A stretch of 64,000 bases of DNA from Protea cynaroides (lineage: Eukaryota; Streptophyta; Magnoliopsida; Proteales; Proteaceae). Made by a program: the position numbers and the translations under genes. The notes beneath the pieces were generated by a model. It was not told the DNA's origin, searched no databases, and saw only the letters and a program-made list of their open reading frames with translations. This document shows positions 33,358 to 45,001 of this stretch, in pieces. The first letter of the stretch is position 1. Every line of letters begins with the position of its first letter. The stretch is taken from the NCBI GenBank assembly GCA_028583415.1, contig CM053267.1:29250902-29314901 (forward strand). The letters are read 5' to 3'.

Positions 33358-34187
33358 AACTTGAAATTACAAATTAATTGCCCCCCAATTTTTTTTTTCC
33401 CAATAAAGATATTTCGTCAAAAGAAACCTACATTTAAAAGATAAAAAAAGAAGCAAAAGGATTTACTACTTCGTTCTCTTATTATATGAAGAAAGAGGTT
33501 TGAATCTTTTTTTGTCGTTGGAGAGATTCCAGTCATAATCTAATGGTTGAAATTCATTCTATACACATCGATATACAAGTTAGTAAACTCTAACAGTTGA
33601 ATCATGACCGAAAAAACTGAGACAAAAAGGGAATTTTTTTTTTTTTGAGGGAAAAGAATGGGAGAGGGAGGTTTAGGTTAGGGGTGGGACTAGGTTTTGG
33701 TGAAAGAATAAAGAGAGATGAGGACCCACATAGATTATGGACTGGGACAGACGAAGAGAACCGAGGTTTTAGGGCGGTCAATGCGGAGGAGGGTAAGGTA
33801 GAAGATGATTTCATAAAGGTTAAAAATAAGAATAACGGACGGTCACGATGAAAATGAATGATTATGATGGTGACTGTTAAATTTATAATATTTTTATTAC
33901 TGGAGGATGTCATGCGCTTGGGGCGCATTGTCCCGCAATTCGTGCGCACCTCCCGTCCTCTTCCTCGCTCCTTTAGACCTTCCTTTTAAATTAATCTTTT
34001 TTAAGGAGAAAGATTATCACAACGCGACAAAGCGCGAGTGGGATTCTTTTTCAGTTCCCTTTAACTCCCTCTTCCCTGCCTTATTACAGTAGACTCCAAT
34101 TAAGGGTAATATCTTATACAGAAAAAAAAAAAATTTAAAAAAAAAATGATACTGATTGTTTGCATGCCATAGCATGAGAGATTTTTT
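33358..34187. other. Intergenic sequence
   Basis: Purine-rich zone 33640-33850 (GGGAGAGGGAGG, AAGAGAGATGAGG), then a GC-richer 33905-33990. Opposite-strand ORFs of 115 and 68 codons overlap here (33602-33949 minus, 33645-33851 plus) without family features. No gene supported. Confidence 0.4.
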
Positions 34188-34696
34188 GGGGTGTCAATTT
34201 TGGGATCGAATCAATATTTTGATCGATTTGATTTAAATTAATCTAAAATTGATTTGGATTAAACTGATAGTAGATATATTTCAGGTTAATTTATTATAAT
34301 ATTTCTTGGTCTCAGTTTGGTTCAGACTAATCTGAAATCAAATTGTTAAAGAAGATTGGCCAAACTCGAATCGGTAGAACCCAAACCAAACTTCATTCTG
34401 TCATTCTGGTCTGAATTAAACCAAATGTTAGGGATTTAGATATTCGGTGGTCAATCCCATCAGTACCAAGGTAAGCTGACATCTTTTATTGAGTTAGAAA
34501 ATGGACATGAATCGAATTGATTTGAAGTCAACCCAATAAGTCCAATTGTATAACAAACCAACACCGAACCGGCCTGATATTTAAGGTGCACAGTGGAACC
34601 CATCAAACCCAAACTTTTTAATTGACATGTTTCAATCAAGCCTTATAAAACTGGACACCAATTTAGTCGGACCAAAACTAACCTGTTGATGCCCTT
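34188..34696. mobile_element. Possible hAT-type MITE, degraded
   Basis: Begins GGGGTGTCAATTTTGG at about 34190 and ends near GTTGATGCCCTT, a degraded version of the TTGACACCCC end seen at 44780. The interior is the same kind of GGTTTGGTT/AACCAAACC text. The ends are mismatched and I found no 8-bp duplication, so borders are tentative. Confidence 0.35.
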
Positions 34697-35585
34697 CGGA
34701 GATTCCTCCACATTCACATTATAAGAATAAGTTCAATGAGATCATGATCCAATTCCATATGGGATCACCCAAATCAACTCATGTAAATTGTCATTCTTGA
34801 TCCAATTTTGTGTTGTATCAGTCTGAGTGTGTCAAGATCGCCCGTTGTAAACCCTAGAATCACTTAACGACATTTGGTCCAGCGAACGTTGACACTAGTG
34901 ATCGATTTCCCTCGGATTATACGAAAACTTGAAACCCATTTCAAATATCACAAAATACATATGTTATATATATTAAGATTTCTGTAATGATCCATTGGCA
35001 TTCCATGAAAAGAATCAAAGTCAATACATCATTCACACAAGCCGGTGTCATATAGAAAAGGGCCATCGATGAGTTGATCAAAGTATCAAACCCAACTTCT
35101 TTGGTCTTCTTCCCTTATCAGTCTTCTCTTCTATATTCAAATCCCTCACCAGTCTTGTGCCTTTCTTTATGCCTAACGATGCACCGCCCCACTGCCACGG
35201 CACGTGCGCACGTGATTTTCTTGATCTCAATTACCATCCACCTCCACGTACACCCTCTGTTTATTTACTATTACTTTTATAATTTGTCATATGTGAAATT
35301 ACCATGATATCCATCTTCCTTAACCTCTTTGAAAGTGACACAACAGTTGTCTCCAGTCTCCGTATTTACTTTTGATTAAAATACTAACCAAATCTACTTC
35401 TCAGAGACGACGTTATCTTTTGACCAGTAAAGATTCTGTGCCATTTTTTTGGTTTCCCTAATTCTCCTCAATCTTTCTCATCAAAGACAAGTCCTGACCA
35501 AGGGTTTGATTGGACGCGGTTATTTTATTTGATTCTTCATTTGTTCAAGGGAGTTGATAGGATTGTTTTTTTTGGGAGTTGATAG
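34697..35585. other. Intergenic sequence
   Basis: No coding frame with family features. The ORF at 35074-35307 is rich in Ser/Leu/Pro from CT-rich text. Nothing supported. Confidence 0.4.
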
Positions 35586-35952
35586 GATTGATAATACTAT
35601 TTAGTAGTAATTATCTCTTATGAAATGGTTCCAAATCGTTATCTAATGAATTCTAGTTGGTGAACAATTGGTCAGTGCAGTTGGTTGGTGTGCGTTAGCG
35701 TCCTTGAAGAACACTCTAGGACCCGTCAATGTTCGTGAAAACTCAGGTCAGTCGGTCCCCCTAACCAGAGGTGTAGAGCCCAATCTATTGAAAATCAATC
35801 AATAAAAGAACAAAATAGTAGGCCGTTTCTTTTGCTACCCTTTTTAATACTACTTAGTAGTAAATATCTCATATGAAAAATGCCTCAAAACGTTATCTAA
35901 TGGATTCCAATGGTGAACAACTGGTTAGTGCAATTGGTCGGTGTATGACAAT
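35586..35952 (+). repeat. Imperfect direct repeat of about 110 bp
   Basis: 35593-35700 and 35846-35952 share TAATACTA-TTAGTAGTAA, CGTTATCTAATG, ATTC-A-TGGTGAACAA and GGT-AGTGCA-TTGGT in the same order, with substitutions. Function unknown; possibly terminal repeats of a decayed element. Confidence 0.6.
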
Positions 35953-36147
35953 TTGAATGGAAACACCTAGAAGGATATTGGTTTGACTTTCTCGTCGTAG
36001 TGTATTCAAAATCTCATTGATTAGAGGACATTGGTTTGACTCTCCTGGCATAATGTAATCAAAATCCCATTGATTAATTCATCTCTTGATGAATCTCATT
36101 CAAGAATATTTTTTGGATCCAATCAATAGGATAATTAGGTAGGACTA

Positions 36148-36169
36148 AAAAAAAAAAAAAAAAAAAACT
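36148..36169 (+). repeat. Poly-A run
   Basis: More than 20 A in a row after GGACTAAA. No SINE-like body or target duplication precedes it that I can recognise. Confidence 0.6.
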
Positions 36170-36275
36170 ATTATAGTTTTGATAGAATCTTTCAATACAT
36201 ATATGATATAGTATAATGAGTACATTACTTGTATATAATACACATTTATTACGATCTCATCTGACATAATAAGGT

Positions 36276-36494
36276 TGTGTTTGGTATATATTCTTATAAA
36301 TTCTTTCCTAATATAGAATGCAATAGGTTAAAGAGTAGACATTTCTATTTTGAGCTCAGAACACAAAACATATTGAATAGTAATTTTCAAAATGGATTCG
36401 TTAGATAATGTATTCCATGATCTAAGAATGAAAATACATACTAATCACTGTTTTTTATCATCTCAAAATGTATTCTTCATCTAAAATGCATTTC
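36276..36494 (-). mobile_element. MITE with TTTGGTAT-type ends, copy 2
   Basis: Reads on minus ATGCATTTTAGATGAAGAAT then GAGATGATAAAAAACAGTGA, collinear with 33096-33170, and the left end TGTTTGGTATATATTCTT matches the other terminus. Opposite orientation to copy 1. Confidence 0.55.
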
Positions 36495-38071
36495 AGTTTC
36501 AAGTTAGGCAATGAGGGTTGGAGAAGGATAATTACTCTTTAAACCGAAGGGTCAAACTGAAAAAACAAGGAAAACCCTCAATTCCAAGTTCTCATGTAGC
36601 TGGATTCTACGGAATCATAATCCTCAAAAATAGTTCGCATGAGATCCAAATTTTTTGGATAAATAGAACTATAGCCTCTAGCCACCCTGCCAAGATATTA
36701 AGTTGTATCACAACTTGAATTGGCCAAGTGAGAAAACAAAACATTGAAAAACTTAAAATAATTATCAAATAAGAAATGTCTAATTTCAAGAGATGGTGGG
36801 CAACTAATAAAACATTTCTTTAATAGCACATGCCAATTTTGACAGAAAAAAATCTTTCAAATGTGACCCATAGAGCATGGTCCCAATCCCCTATAGTGTA
36901 GGCATTGTCACTAGTGGTACCGGAGACTAGCCTAACACCACCTTTTTTCTTCATCACGAAATTAACGAAGAACTTGGGATTTGACAAGTACCCACGAAAG
37001 CTCTACCTCACAAGGAGTTGTTAATTGTTAGGTTGTTATTGTTTTTTTTTTTTTTTGGATGGTTAAAAGCTTAAAATTAACAGCTGTTAGGTTGAAAATT
37101 CATTTTCTCTTTGGCTTGTTTATTTCTATGTAAAAGGTTGGAAAATGAAAATTTTCTTGTAAAATAAAATTTTTGATATAAAATTTTTTATTATTAAAAA
37201 ACATAAAAATGTAAAAAAAAAATTATGTGGAAATTTTTTTTTCTTGTATTTGCACGAAAAATTTTATAATAAAATAAACATGGTATTTTTTTATTATTGA
37301 TTCACTTGGAAGCATGGGGATGGCAATATAATAGTTTCATTGGTAAATTGAAATATCTTGGATTTCAATAATTCCAAAAGTTTTTCTAGTTTGATTCAAC
37401 TAGAGAATCTAGTACCAAGTTTATTATATGATCAAATGTTGATGCCAAAATTTCATCAACTGTACGGATATCTAGAAAATGATTTAGACTGGTAACATAT
37501 CAAATTTATATTCAAATTCATCTATGTACCTTAATGTATTGATGGTTTATCTTATATTTCTAGTCATCTATTTCTATTTTAAAATTTTCATCTTCTTTTT
37601 TAAGAGGATTTTCGAAGTTTTTATTTCCCATTTGGCTTATTCTATTTTAATGAAACTTGACGTATTAATATTAGACATTGTCCATAAAATTCCAGCTCTA
37701 ACTAATTTACCAACTAATTTATCGCATGGTAGATATTTGTGCAGTTATAAATATATTCTCTAGACCTACTAATAAACTAAAAACCTAGCCCCATTAAATT
37801 AAGGGGAGACGTTCATTTTTTATTTTTTGGGGTAAACGGGGAGAAGTTCATTAGGGTAGCGGTTTGAAAAAGGAATTTTTGTAGGTGGTTAGAAGAAGAA
37901 GAGTGATATTGTGGAAACTTTAAATACAAGGGATGGGGGGTTTTGTATTTTTTGGATGGTAACATATTCCAAGCCATGGGTCTCCTTATCTAAAGGGTAG
38001 CTAGAAAAAAAAAATTCCATTAAAATAATAATGTGATATAAACTATTATGTTATTACATTTGTTCAAAACC
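36495..38071. other. Intergenic sequence, AT-rich
   Basis: T-run at 37040-37056 and A/T-rich text with alternating AAAATTTT words at 37140-37300. ORFs here (36518-36718, 37524-37763) are AT-driven and lack family features. No gene seen. Confidence 0.45.
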
Positions 38072-38390
38072 TTAGGCTCTTTTTCTTACGAATATATTTA
38101 GGGATTGTTTATGAGTTATTTATAACAAACCATATATTTAGGGATTGTTTATGAGTTGTTTATAACAAACCATTTATGAGTCATAAATAATAATCATCTA
38201 GTATCACTAGACATACAGAAGTAATAATAGATTATAACAATAATGATAAACATCTTCTAACATATTTGTATATTTTAGATTATATTAATTTATTTTAAAT
38301 TTAAATAAATACAATAAATTATATGAAACAATTCATATGTCATTATGTATTATATAATTAATCTTACAACACATACCAAAAAGAGTCTAA
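38072..38390 (+). mobile_element. AT-rich MITE, copy 2, with a 40-bp internal tandem duplication
   Basis: Ends TTAGGCTCTTTTTCTTACG and (on minus) TTAGACTCTTTTTGGTATG are similar inverted repeats. The body matches the reverse complement of 31350-31647. The units 38094-38133 and 38134-38173 are 40-bp tandem copies differing at one base, absent from copy 1. Confidence 0.75.
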
Positions 38391-39382
38391 ATTATAAAGT
38401 GATGTTTTAGTAAAAGTTTTTTCACTTCTTCAAAACCTGTTTCAATCGGGTGGGGATAGTCTATAGTAGTCCAGCCGTTCATTGGATGGGTTGGATTGCA
38501 TCGACATGTGTGTTGATCACCCCCAACCTGTCCGATAGATGATTGAATGACAGGATATGAGCTTGATTCGTTTCAAGCACAACAATTCAGCTCTTCCTTC
38601 ACCAATATTCACAAGTAAAGTTTGGAACCTAAAAGCCAAAACCCATATCAAATCCAACCTATTGCCATCCTTACATTTTTTGTTTTTGGTACGAGCTATC
38701 CTTACATGGAAACATGCTGACCTAAACATTTCTCTGCTCAAGAGGCAATGCCTGAAAATGTAAAGTCAATTATACTTTGCTTTAGAAAACTGAAAAACAC
38801 CGTATGTTTTGGAACCCCGTTATCAATCTGGATGTTGAAGTTCTTGAGCTGGTTAAGCGTAAACCAGGCAGACTAAACCCTGTATCCAAACTAGAAAGGG
38901 TAAGACCGTAATTTCGTTATTAAAAAAGACAGTCCCCCTCTCTCACTCTACTCAGCTCCTCACTGTGCTTTTGTAAGAAAAAAGGATAAAGCTGTCCCCA
39001 CTGATTACTTTAAATGGTTAAAACCAAACAACAGAAATGTTACCTCTCTTTTCACACACGCACACACGCACGCACGCACGCACGAATTCACGGACACTGT
39101 TTCTCTCACATAATCCTTTTTACCTTCTCCTGCAACTGTGATTACCAAACCTGATTACTAGGGAGGATACAAAAGGAGAACTGGTTAAGACTCAGTAACA
39201 GAAAGAAAGAGATTGGGAGATGCAGAAAGGGTCTGCTCTGTGGAGTTTCTAAGAAGATAAAAAAGCTTGGTTAGAGAAATTCACATAAATATTTAGTATT
39301 AGCAGATAAAGAGAGAAAGAGGGAGAAGAAAAGGGGTTTTATTGTGTAGTGAAAGAGATCAAAAAAGGAAGTGAAGGGAAAA
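38391..39382. other. Upstream region and probable 5' UTR of the RSS3-like gene
   Basis: No ORF with family features. Contains a CT-rich stretch (38930-38965), a CACG/CACACG simple repeat (39053-39085) and a purine-rich leader (39300-39380) just before the start codon. A promoter must lie here, but I cannot place the TATA box or transcription start with confidence. Confidence 0.5.
39053..39085 (+). repeat. CACACG/CACG microsatellite
   Basis: CACACACGCACACACG followed by five CACG units, about 300 bp before the RSS3-like start codon. CACG contains the core CACGTG half-site but no full G-box is formed. Confidence 0.8.
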
Positions 39383-41560
39383 ATGGTGGGCTCAGGAGCA
39401 TCAGATAGGAGCAAAGAAGCGGTTGGGATGATGGCCCTTCACGAGGCTCTTAGGAGTGTCTGTCTTAATTCAGACTGGACTTACTCCGTCTTCTGGACCA
39501 TTCGACCTCGCCCGTATGTAAATAACACTCTTTCCTCTGCTTTTTAATAATTTTCGTACTTATTTTTCTTCCATTTTTGGTCCCTTTCTTCAAATGGGTT
39601 TGTCTCCTGATTTTAGGAGAAGTAGAGGTGGTAATGGTTGCAAGGTCGGGGACGACAACGGCAGCTTGTGAGTACGCTTTTTCTTTACTGCTTTACTCTT
39701 TGGCTTTCTGAAAAGCAGAGGAATAGAACAGGGGGAGATAAAAAGTCATGGATATTATTGTTACCCATACAGAGATTAGTATTGTGTGATGAATGGGTTT
39801 TTGTTTCCTGATTATATTTTGAGTTGGGTTTTTGTGTTGTATAGGATGTTGATGTGGGAAGATGGATTTTGCCGTGGAAGAATTACAGAGTGTCTGGAAG
39901 ATATAGATGGGGAGGATCCAGTCAGAAAAGCCTTCAGCAAAATGTCCATTCAGTTGTATAATTATGGAGAAGGGTGGGTACTGGGTAGGTGTTTTTTTAA
40001 TTTTTTTTTCCTTTAATTTCTTTTCCTTGTGATGTATATGTATCATGGATTTTATTGGTTGATGGTTTGAACAGGTTGATGGGGAAGGTTGCTTCTGATA
40101 AATGTCATAAATGGGTTTTCAAAGAACCTTCTGAATGTGAACCCAATATCTCTAACTACTGGCAGAGTTCTTTTGATGCTGTACGTATGTGAACCAGGCT
40201 TGCACATGAAATACATAGATAATCTAGAATTTGTATAGGACTAACTGTAGTATAAAATAACATTGTAACCATTAGATAATCAAAACTAGAAGCATAATCA
40301 TGCTGTGTAGCTCACATGGTTTCAGTATCTGCCATTGCTGATACAAAGCTATCATATTCACTGATGATTTCCCCTCCTTTTGTCATTGTAGCTTCCTCCT
40401 GAATGGACTGATCAGTTTAACTCAGGAATTCAGGTAAGAATAGAATTGTTCATGCATCTGTTGCTTGTTTATGTTGCTTGCAATATTTGGTCGCTTTGGT
40501 TTTTCTTACTTTTTCATTCTATTGAACAGACTATAGCTGTGATTCAAGCTGGCCATGGCCTTCTACAATTGGGTTCCTGCAAGATTGTGAGTTTCCTTTT
40601 CTTTTCTTTTCCATCTACCTTCATTTAGTTGATTGACTCTGGGAGGAAAATTCTCTCTCTCCCTCCCCCCCCATGAATTTTCCTGTGAAAAGGTACTTGT
40701 GCTTTGGAGCCCATTTAATCCTTGAAACAATGGAATTTACTGGAACGTAATATCTATCCTCAGATACCAGAAGACTTGCACTTTGTGCTGAGAATGAGGC
40801 ATACCTTTGAATCTCTTGGTTATCAATCTGGCTACTACCTCTCCCAGCTCTTCTCTGCTAACAGAAATCCTTCTTCTGCTCCTTCGAAGCAATCCCTTGG
40901 CCCAATCCGTCCTCCTGCTCCCATCTTTAACTGGAGCCAAAGATCACTCCCTTCTGCCACTTCTGTAGTTACTTCTCCCAATTTCCAGAACTCGGCCCGC
41001 CTTGGATTACCACAGACTAAAGATGAAACCCATCTCTTTCTCCTTCCACATTCATCTGAAGCCCAAATGGAGGACATGAACATGATGGCTGATCATGACT
41101 CTGACATAAAGTGGCCAAATGGGTTATCCTTCTTCAATGCTCTCACGGGACGGGCTGATGATGCGAAGCTTCTCTTCGGCACGGAGAGCTTAGGAAACAA
41201 GCCAAACCAACAACATCATCAACTTGTACTAGGGGGTAAGAATTTGAACTCTGCCTTAAATCTTTCTGGAAAGGCTGATGAGTCTAAGGCCCTCTCAGAA
41301 ACTTCATATTCACAGAATCAGCATGGGAGCAAAGTGATAACACAGGTGTAGCGAATCCCAGCGAATACTTGAGCTTGGAGAGCCATTCAAACAATGTCAG
41401 GAAGATGGAAAACAGGTTCAAGAGGAGCTTCACTTTGCCTGCAAGAATGGCATCATCCTCTTCTTCAACTTCTCTAGATCAGCATTCACATAATCCCATG
41501 GACTACAGGAGCTCTGAAGCAGGAATTTACTCTGATATAATGGACACTTTCTTAGAATGA
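39383..41560 (+). CDS. RICE SALT SENSITIVE 3-like regulator (bHLH-MYC_N domain, no bHLH), 7 exons, apparent frameshift
   Basis: Exons: 39383-39513, 39617-39667, 39845-39973, 40075-40180, 40392-40433, 40530-40586, 40764-41560, all with GT-AG introns and matching phases. The protein opens MVGSGASDRSKEAVGMMALH, with the bHLH-MYC_N region over about residues 15-190 (WTYSVFWTIRPRP, LMLMWEDGFCRG, LYNYGEGLMGKVASDKCHKW, QTIAVIQAGHGLLQLGSCKI). It lacks a bHLH region, as in RSS3 and Arabidopsis At5g53900-type proteins. Rice RSS3 acts in the nucleus with JAZ and bHLH proteins in jasmonate-linked root growth under salt. In exon 7 the frame meets TAG at 41349-41351 (367 aa). The conserved C-terminus (KRSFTLPARMASSSSSTS to DTFLE, stop 41558-41560) reads one frame away; total exon length 1313 nt is one base short of 438 codons. 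Family assignment is from memory of conserved motifs. Confidence 0.9.
41320..41336 (+). other. Probable single-base deletion in RSS3-like exon 7
   Basis: Upstream of GCATGGGAGCAAAGTGATAA the frame is the exon frame; downstream the conserved sequence (NTGVANPSEYLSLESHSNN and on) is in the next frame. One missing base in the GGG or AAA run restores phase. It may be a consensus error or a real allele. Confidence 0.75.
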
Positions 41561-42553
41561 TTTTAGATTGATTTGTATGGAGAAGGACAGGAGTAAGAGT
41601 TGTACCTGACTGTGAATTTAGCCCTTTCTACTGGTTTCCTGTTTCTTGTTTTTGATGCCCACTACTTCTGTTCTTTGTATTGTCCCATAGAACTCTGCCC
41701 TTTATGTTTCTTGATCATTCATATGTATTTTTCCTTAAATTGCATTATGATTATGACATCAAGCTTGAAAAAGGTCAGTGGTTTGCATGATAAGCTACCA
41801 GGTTTGATGGGGCTCCCTTCACCTAGGATTTTAAGTTCATGTTTGTTTTCCTCAACTTTTAATTCGAAGGTTTTGTAATTGAAAGCATTGAAGAATGATA
41901 ATCACTGCAATAGATTATATGTAGAAGTGACTTAAGAAAGATGGTTGTGAATTGCTTTCAAGTATTCTTTTTGCAAACCTGTTTGACAACTATGTAGACA
42001 CAATCCATGCAGAATGTGTAAGATAAAAAGAGTTTAAATTCAATACAATAGCTAAAATGGCTAAACAGTTAAAACATTCCTTTTCAGAAGGTAGATCCTT
42101 GCTGTTTTGTGGGACTGCTAATGAATATAGGAGCTTGCTTGCTGATCGATTATCAAGCAAACTTGACATGTTCATACTCAGGGAAAAGACAACTCTAGAA
42201 GGATTTTTGAAATTTTTGTTGCCTTTTCTGCTACCAGATGGTATGAGTTGTGACTCAGTGAACAATCTTCCCAAGAAAAAGAAAAAAAAATTGTCGATTG
42301 CCTAGCAGTTGGGCATCCAGAAATCTGTTTTAAATATCTCAATTTTAGGTGGGGACAAGGCGCTTCTCAAGTAAAACTTTTGAAATTTTCTTAGAACACT
42401 TTCTTTTCTTTGGATTTTGATGGTCGTATGTATTTATATTGCGACTTACATGGGTTTCTACCAGTGTTGGCATCTTGTTCCATTAATAATTTAGGAATGA
42501 GAATTATCATGATCTTAAAAAAAAGAAAGGAAGAAATGAATCTGCGTTGCCTT
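41561..42553 (+). other. 3' UTR and downstream flank of the RSS3-like gene
   Basis: The first several hundred bases are probably 3' UTR. The ORF at 42057-42305 (82 codons, ends in a Lys run) shows no family features, and its mirror ORF on the other strand is equally long. No clear polyadenylation signal is assigned. Confidence 0.4.
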
Positions 42554-42850
42554 TGTTGGGAATTTAGTCCCACATCGACTATCAAATAGTCTTCAGCTCT
42601 CTCCCCCGTCTCTCCTTACACACCTGGGAGTCCCTCCACTTACTAATTTAAACTTTTGAGATTAAAACTTTTCATGGTATACAAATGAGTTTTCATCGTT
42701 TCTAGTTTGCAGTATGTACTACCACACATGAGAGGAAATGCTGGGAATTTAATTCCACACCGAATACTAAATAGTCTTTAATCTCCTTAGACACCTGGGA
42801 AGCCCTCCACTTACTAGTTCAAACTATTGGAATGAACCTTTAATTCTTGA
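42554..42850 (+). mobile_element. TRIM-like miniature LTR retrotransposon
   Basis: Two related direct repeats: LTR1 42554-42674 (TGTTGGGAATTTAGTCCCAC..TCCCTCCACTTACTA..TTTTCA) and LTR2 42739 to about 42850 (TGCTGGGAATTTAATTCCAC..). LTR1 is followed at once by TGGTATACAAA, a degraded TGGTATCAGAGC PBS, and LTR2 is preceded by the purine tract GAGAGGAAA. The internal region is only about 64 bp, so it has no coding capacity and would need proteins in trans. LTR2's right end and a target duplication are not resolved. Confidence 0.75.
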
Positions 42851-44302
42851 GAAGATTCACATATGGGGGAAATGGCCTTGGTTGTGGCTTGATGCAGCAA
42901 ACTCTAACATACCATTTGCAATTATGGGAAAAAGATTTCTATTCGACACTATGTACATGCAAATAGACATAGGAGTGATATAATGACCACTCTGCTCCTC
43001 TAGTTAGATGCCTATGCATACGTTTTCATTGATTTTGTGCTGATGCAAGAACCAACAATTAGATAAAAAACCCTCCACCGCAATAAATTTATAACTTTAT
43101 AGAGAATCCTTTGAATGCTAAATGTTTAGATTGCTGGCATTAGTAGGGTTAATTCCCTAGGAGGCCATTGGTTAATGTGAACCATTGACCCTAATAATGC
43201 TACATAGATAGTAATTTATATATTCATAGCTGATTTTGTAGTCTACAAGTAATTTATTAATGGGTTTTGCTTTGTGTTACTTATATCGAAAATTGCTCAC
43301 CTTCCTATAACAGGGCTCTATTTTTTTTTTTTTTTTCCGTCTTGTAGTGGATAAAAATGGTTTAAATATCTAATTAAAAAATTCTATGCAATCAAGTTTT
43401 TGTCTTATTTGGTCAATGGGTTTTTTGGTAGAAATTATTTGGTCAATGGTTACAGCTCAGTGTAATCCGGCATGGCTATACTGAGAATATCCCTTTATAT
43501 ATTGATGATAGTTGATTTTTTTAATTCTCTTGGTAAATATAAATTAATCACCCTCAATCCAAAACAATATAACAAACGACACCCAAAAAATCAATCACTC
43601 AAACTTTTGAAAAGGTCAAAGGTTTATTAATGGCCGGTTTCAAATATCTGCCACTAGATAATAAGATAAAGTTTAAATGTTGTGAATAGATAGATTCCAA
43701 GTCTATGCCTATATGTTAAGTGTCAACTTAGATAATGTTTGACAAATGACAAAATAGAGTTTTGAATAAGAGGATGCATGAAGAACTGAAAAATACAAAA
43801 ATGGACAGGTACACATTAGAGGTTTTTCTAAGTTAAAAAAACTCCCTACATTTAGCCTCTAATCATTCAGACTCCCCTATTCAACTTTTTTTTAGATGTC
43901 CTTAAAAAATTGAGTTTATACCTCTCCCCTGATATTTTTATCTCTAAATTACCCTTCCAATGCTGTCTTGGATGATTACAATTATGAAGTACTACGAACA
44001 TAAATTGGTGGTTGCATTTGATGTGTCTTTTGATTCAGGATGATTATTTTGGAATTACTTTCTTATCTTTTATAATAAACAAATATATAGTAAATCAATG
44101 CCAAGTTTTTTTTTTTTTTTTTTTTTGGGGGGGTGTTGTGCCAATAAAAAAAACTCTCTGAAACTGAAGTCAAAACGAGATGGATGGGCCACTAAACGGT
44201 TCAAAACAAGGAAATGTGGAAGGGGAAGTGGTTGGGAGAGGGAGAGGAAAAGATAGCGATGCAAATGGGCAAATATAGCGAGAGACGATGCAGCGTTGTG
44301 GG
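42851..44302. other. Intergenic sequence
   Basis: T-runs at 43320-43336 and 44107-44126, otherwise AT-rich text without coding frames. The minus ORF at 44070-44321 is driven by the flanking T/G run. No gene seen. Confidence 0.45.
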
Positions 44303-44788
44303 GTTGAGGTAGGGGTGTCAACGGGCTAGTCGGTCTTGGGATTTTTAGGGGCAGTTCGAAACATGTCTATAAGAGATTTTAGGTTAAGTGGACTGCACTG
44401 TACACGTTAGTTAACGGGCCAGTCTAGTGTTGTTTTATTATTGAGCTGGCTTAATGGATTATTATTGGTCCAATATAAGTTGGATTAATGCGTTCTATTG
44501 GGCCATTATCGGGCTGGTTTGGTTTCGGTGTTGGTTTCCTACATGTATATTTAATAAAATATTGGCTTAATGGATTTTTATCGATCCATTATAGATCTAG
44601 TTCGGTTTTGGTCTTATTAGACTGGTTTGGTTTGGGCTTATCAATTGATCTAGTCCGGTTTTGATTTTTCATTAGGCTATAAAAACACAACCCAAATCCA
44701 ATAAAAAAAAAAAGATTCGGTTTCAGTTTGATCCTGACTGAATCGGGATGGTTCAGTTTGGATCCAATTTTGACACCCCCGTTGAAGT
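44303..44788. mobile_element. hAT-type MITE with 8-bp TSD
   Basis: The element 44311-44780 (470 bp) starts AGGGGTGTCAAC and ends TTTTGACACCCCC, a 10-bp inverted repeat. Flanks GTTGAGGT (44303-44310) and GTTGAAGT (44781-44788) match at 7 of 8, as expected for hAT transposition. The interior is repetitive GGTTTGGTTT/GGGCTGGTTT text with no ORF. Confidence 0.75.
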
Positions 44789-44890
44789 CAATTCTGCTGG
44801 TAAAATTCTCTCATTCTCAAGTAATATTTATTGGGCACTAGGAAAATAATTGTTATTGTTCAGTAAGATTGGCTGAAAGTGGTGTATCGC

Positions 44891-45001
44891 AAGGGGTAAC
44901 TCAGTTGGTAAGAAATCAACACCTCAAAGAGATCATGAACTTAACTCTCATTGAGGCGTACTTATTTGAAAAGAAAGAAGAAGAAGAAGAAAAAGAAGAA
45001 C
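44891..45001 (+). mobile_element. tRNA-derived SINE
   Basis: AAGGGGTAACTCAGTTGGTA is a clear box A (TAACTCAGTTGG, 44897-44908). About 40 bp later, GATCATGAACTTAACTCTCA is a decayed box B, followed by TTGAGGCG and an AAGAAGAAG-type purine tail ending about 45001. This architecture is that of plant SINEs transcribed by RNA polymerase III. No target duplication found. Confidence 0.65.

Noticed and set aside
33602..33949. 115-codon minus ORF rich in Ser, Pro and Leu
   Set aside because: It is the mirror of a purine-rich tract; no motif, signal or splice context.
35586..35952. Interpretation of the 110-bp direct repeats as LTRs of a TRIM
   Set aside because: No PBS, purine tract or TG..CA ends found, so it is reported only as a repeat.
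40722..40763. Upstream in-frame Met for RSS3-like exon 7 (ORF starting at 40722)
   Set aside because: The sequence before 40764 is intron ending in CAG; the family sequence continues directly from exon 6 into IPEDLHF.
42057..42305. 82-codon ORF downstream of the RSS3-like gene
   Set aside because: No family motif, ends in a Lys run from AAG/AAA simple sequence, and an equally long ORF lies on the other strand.
44897..44975. Possible functional tRNA gene
   Set aside because: Box A is good but box B is decayed, no cloverleaf can be drawn, and a purine-rich tail follows, so a SINE explains it better.
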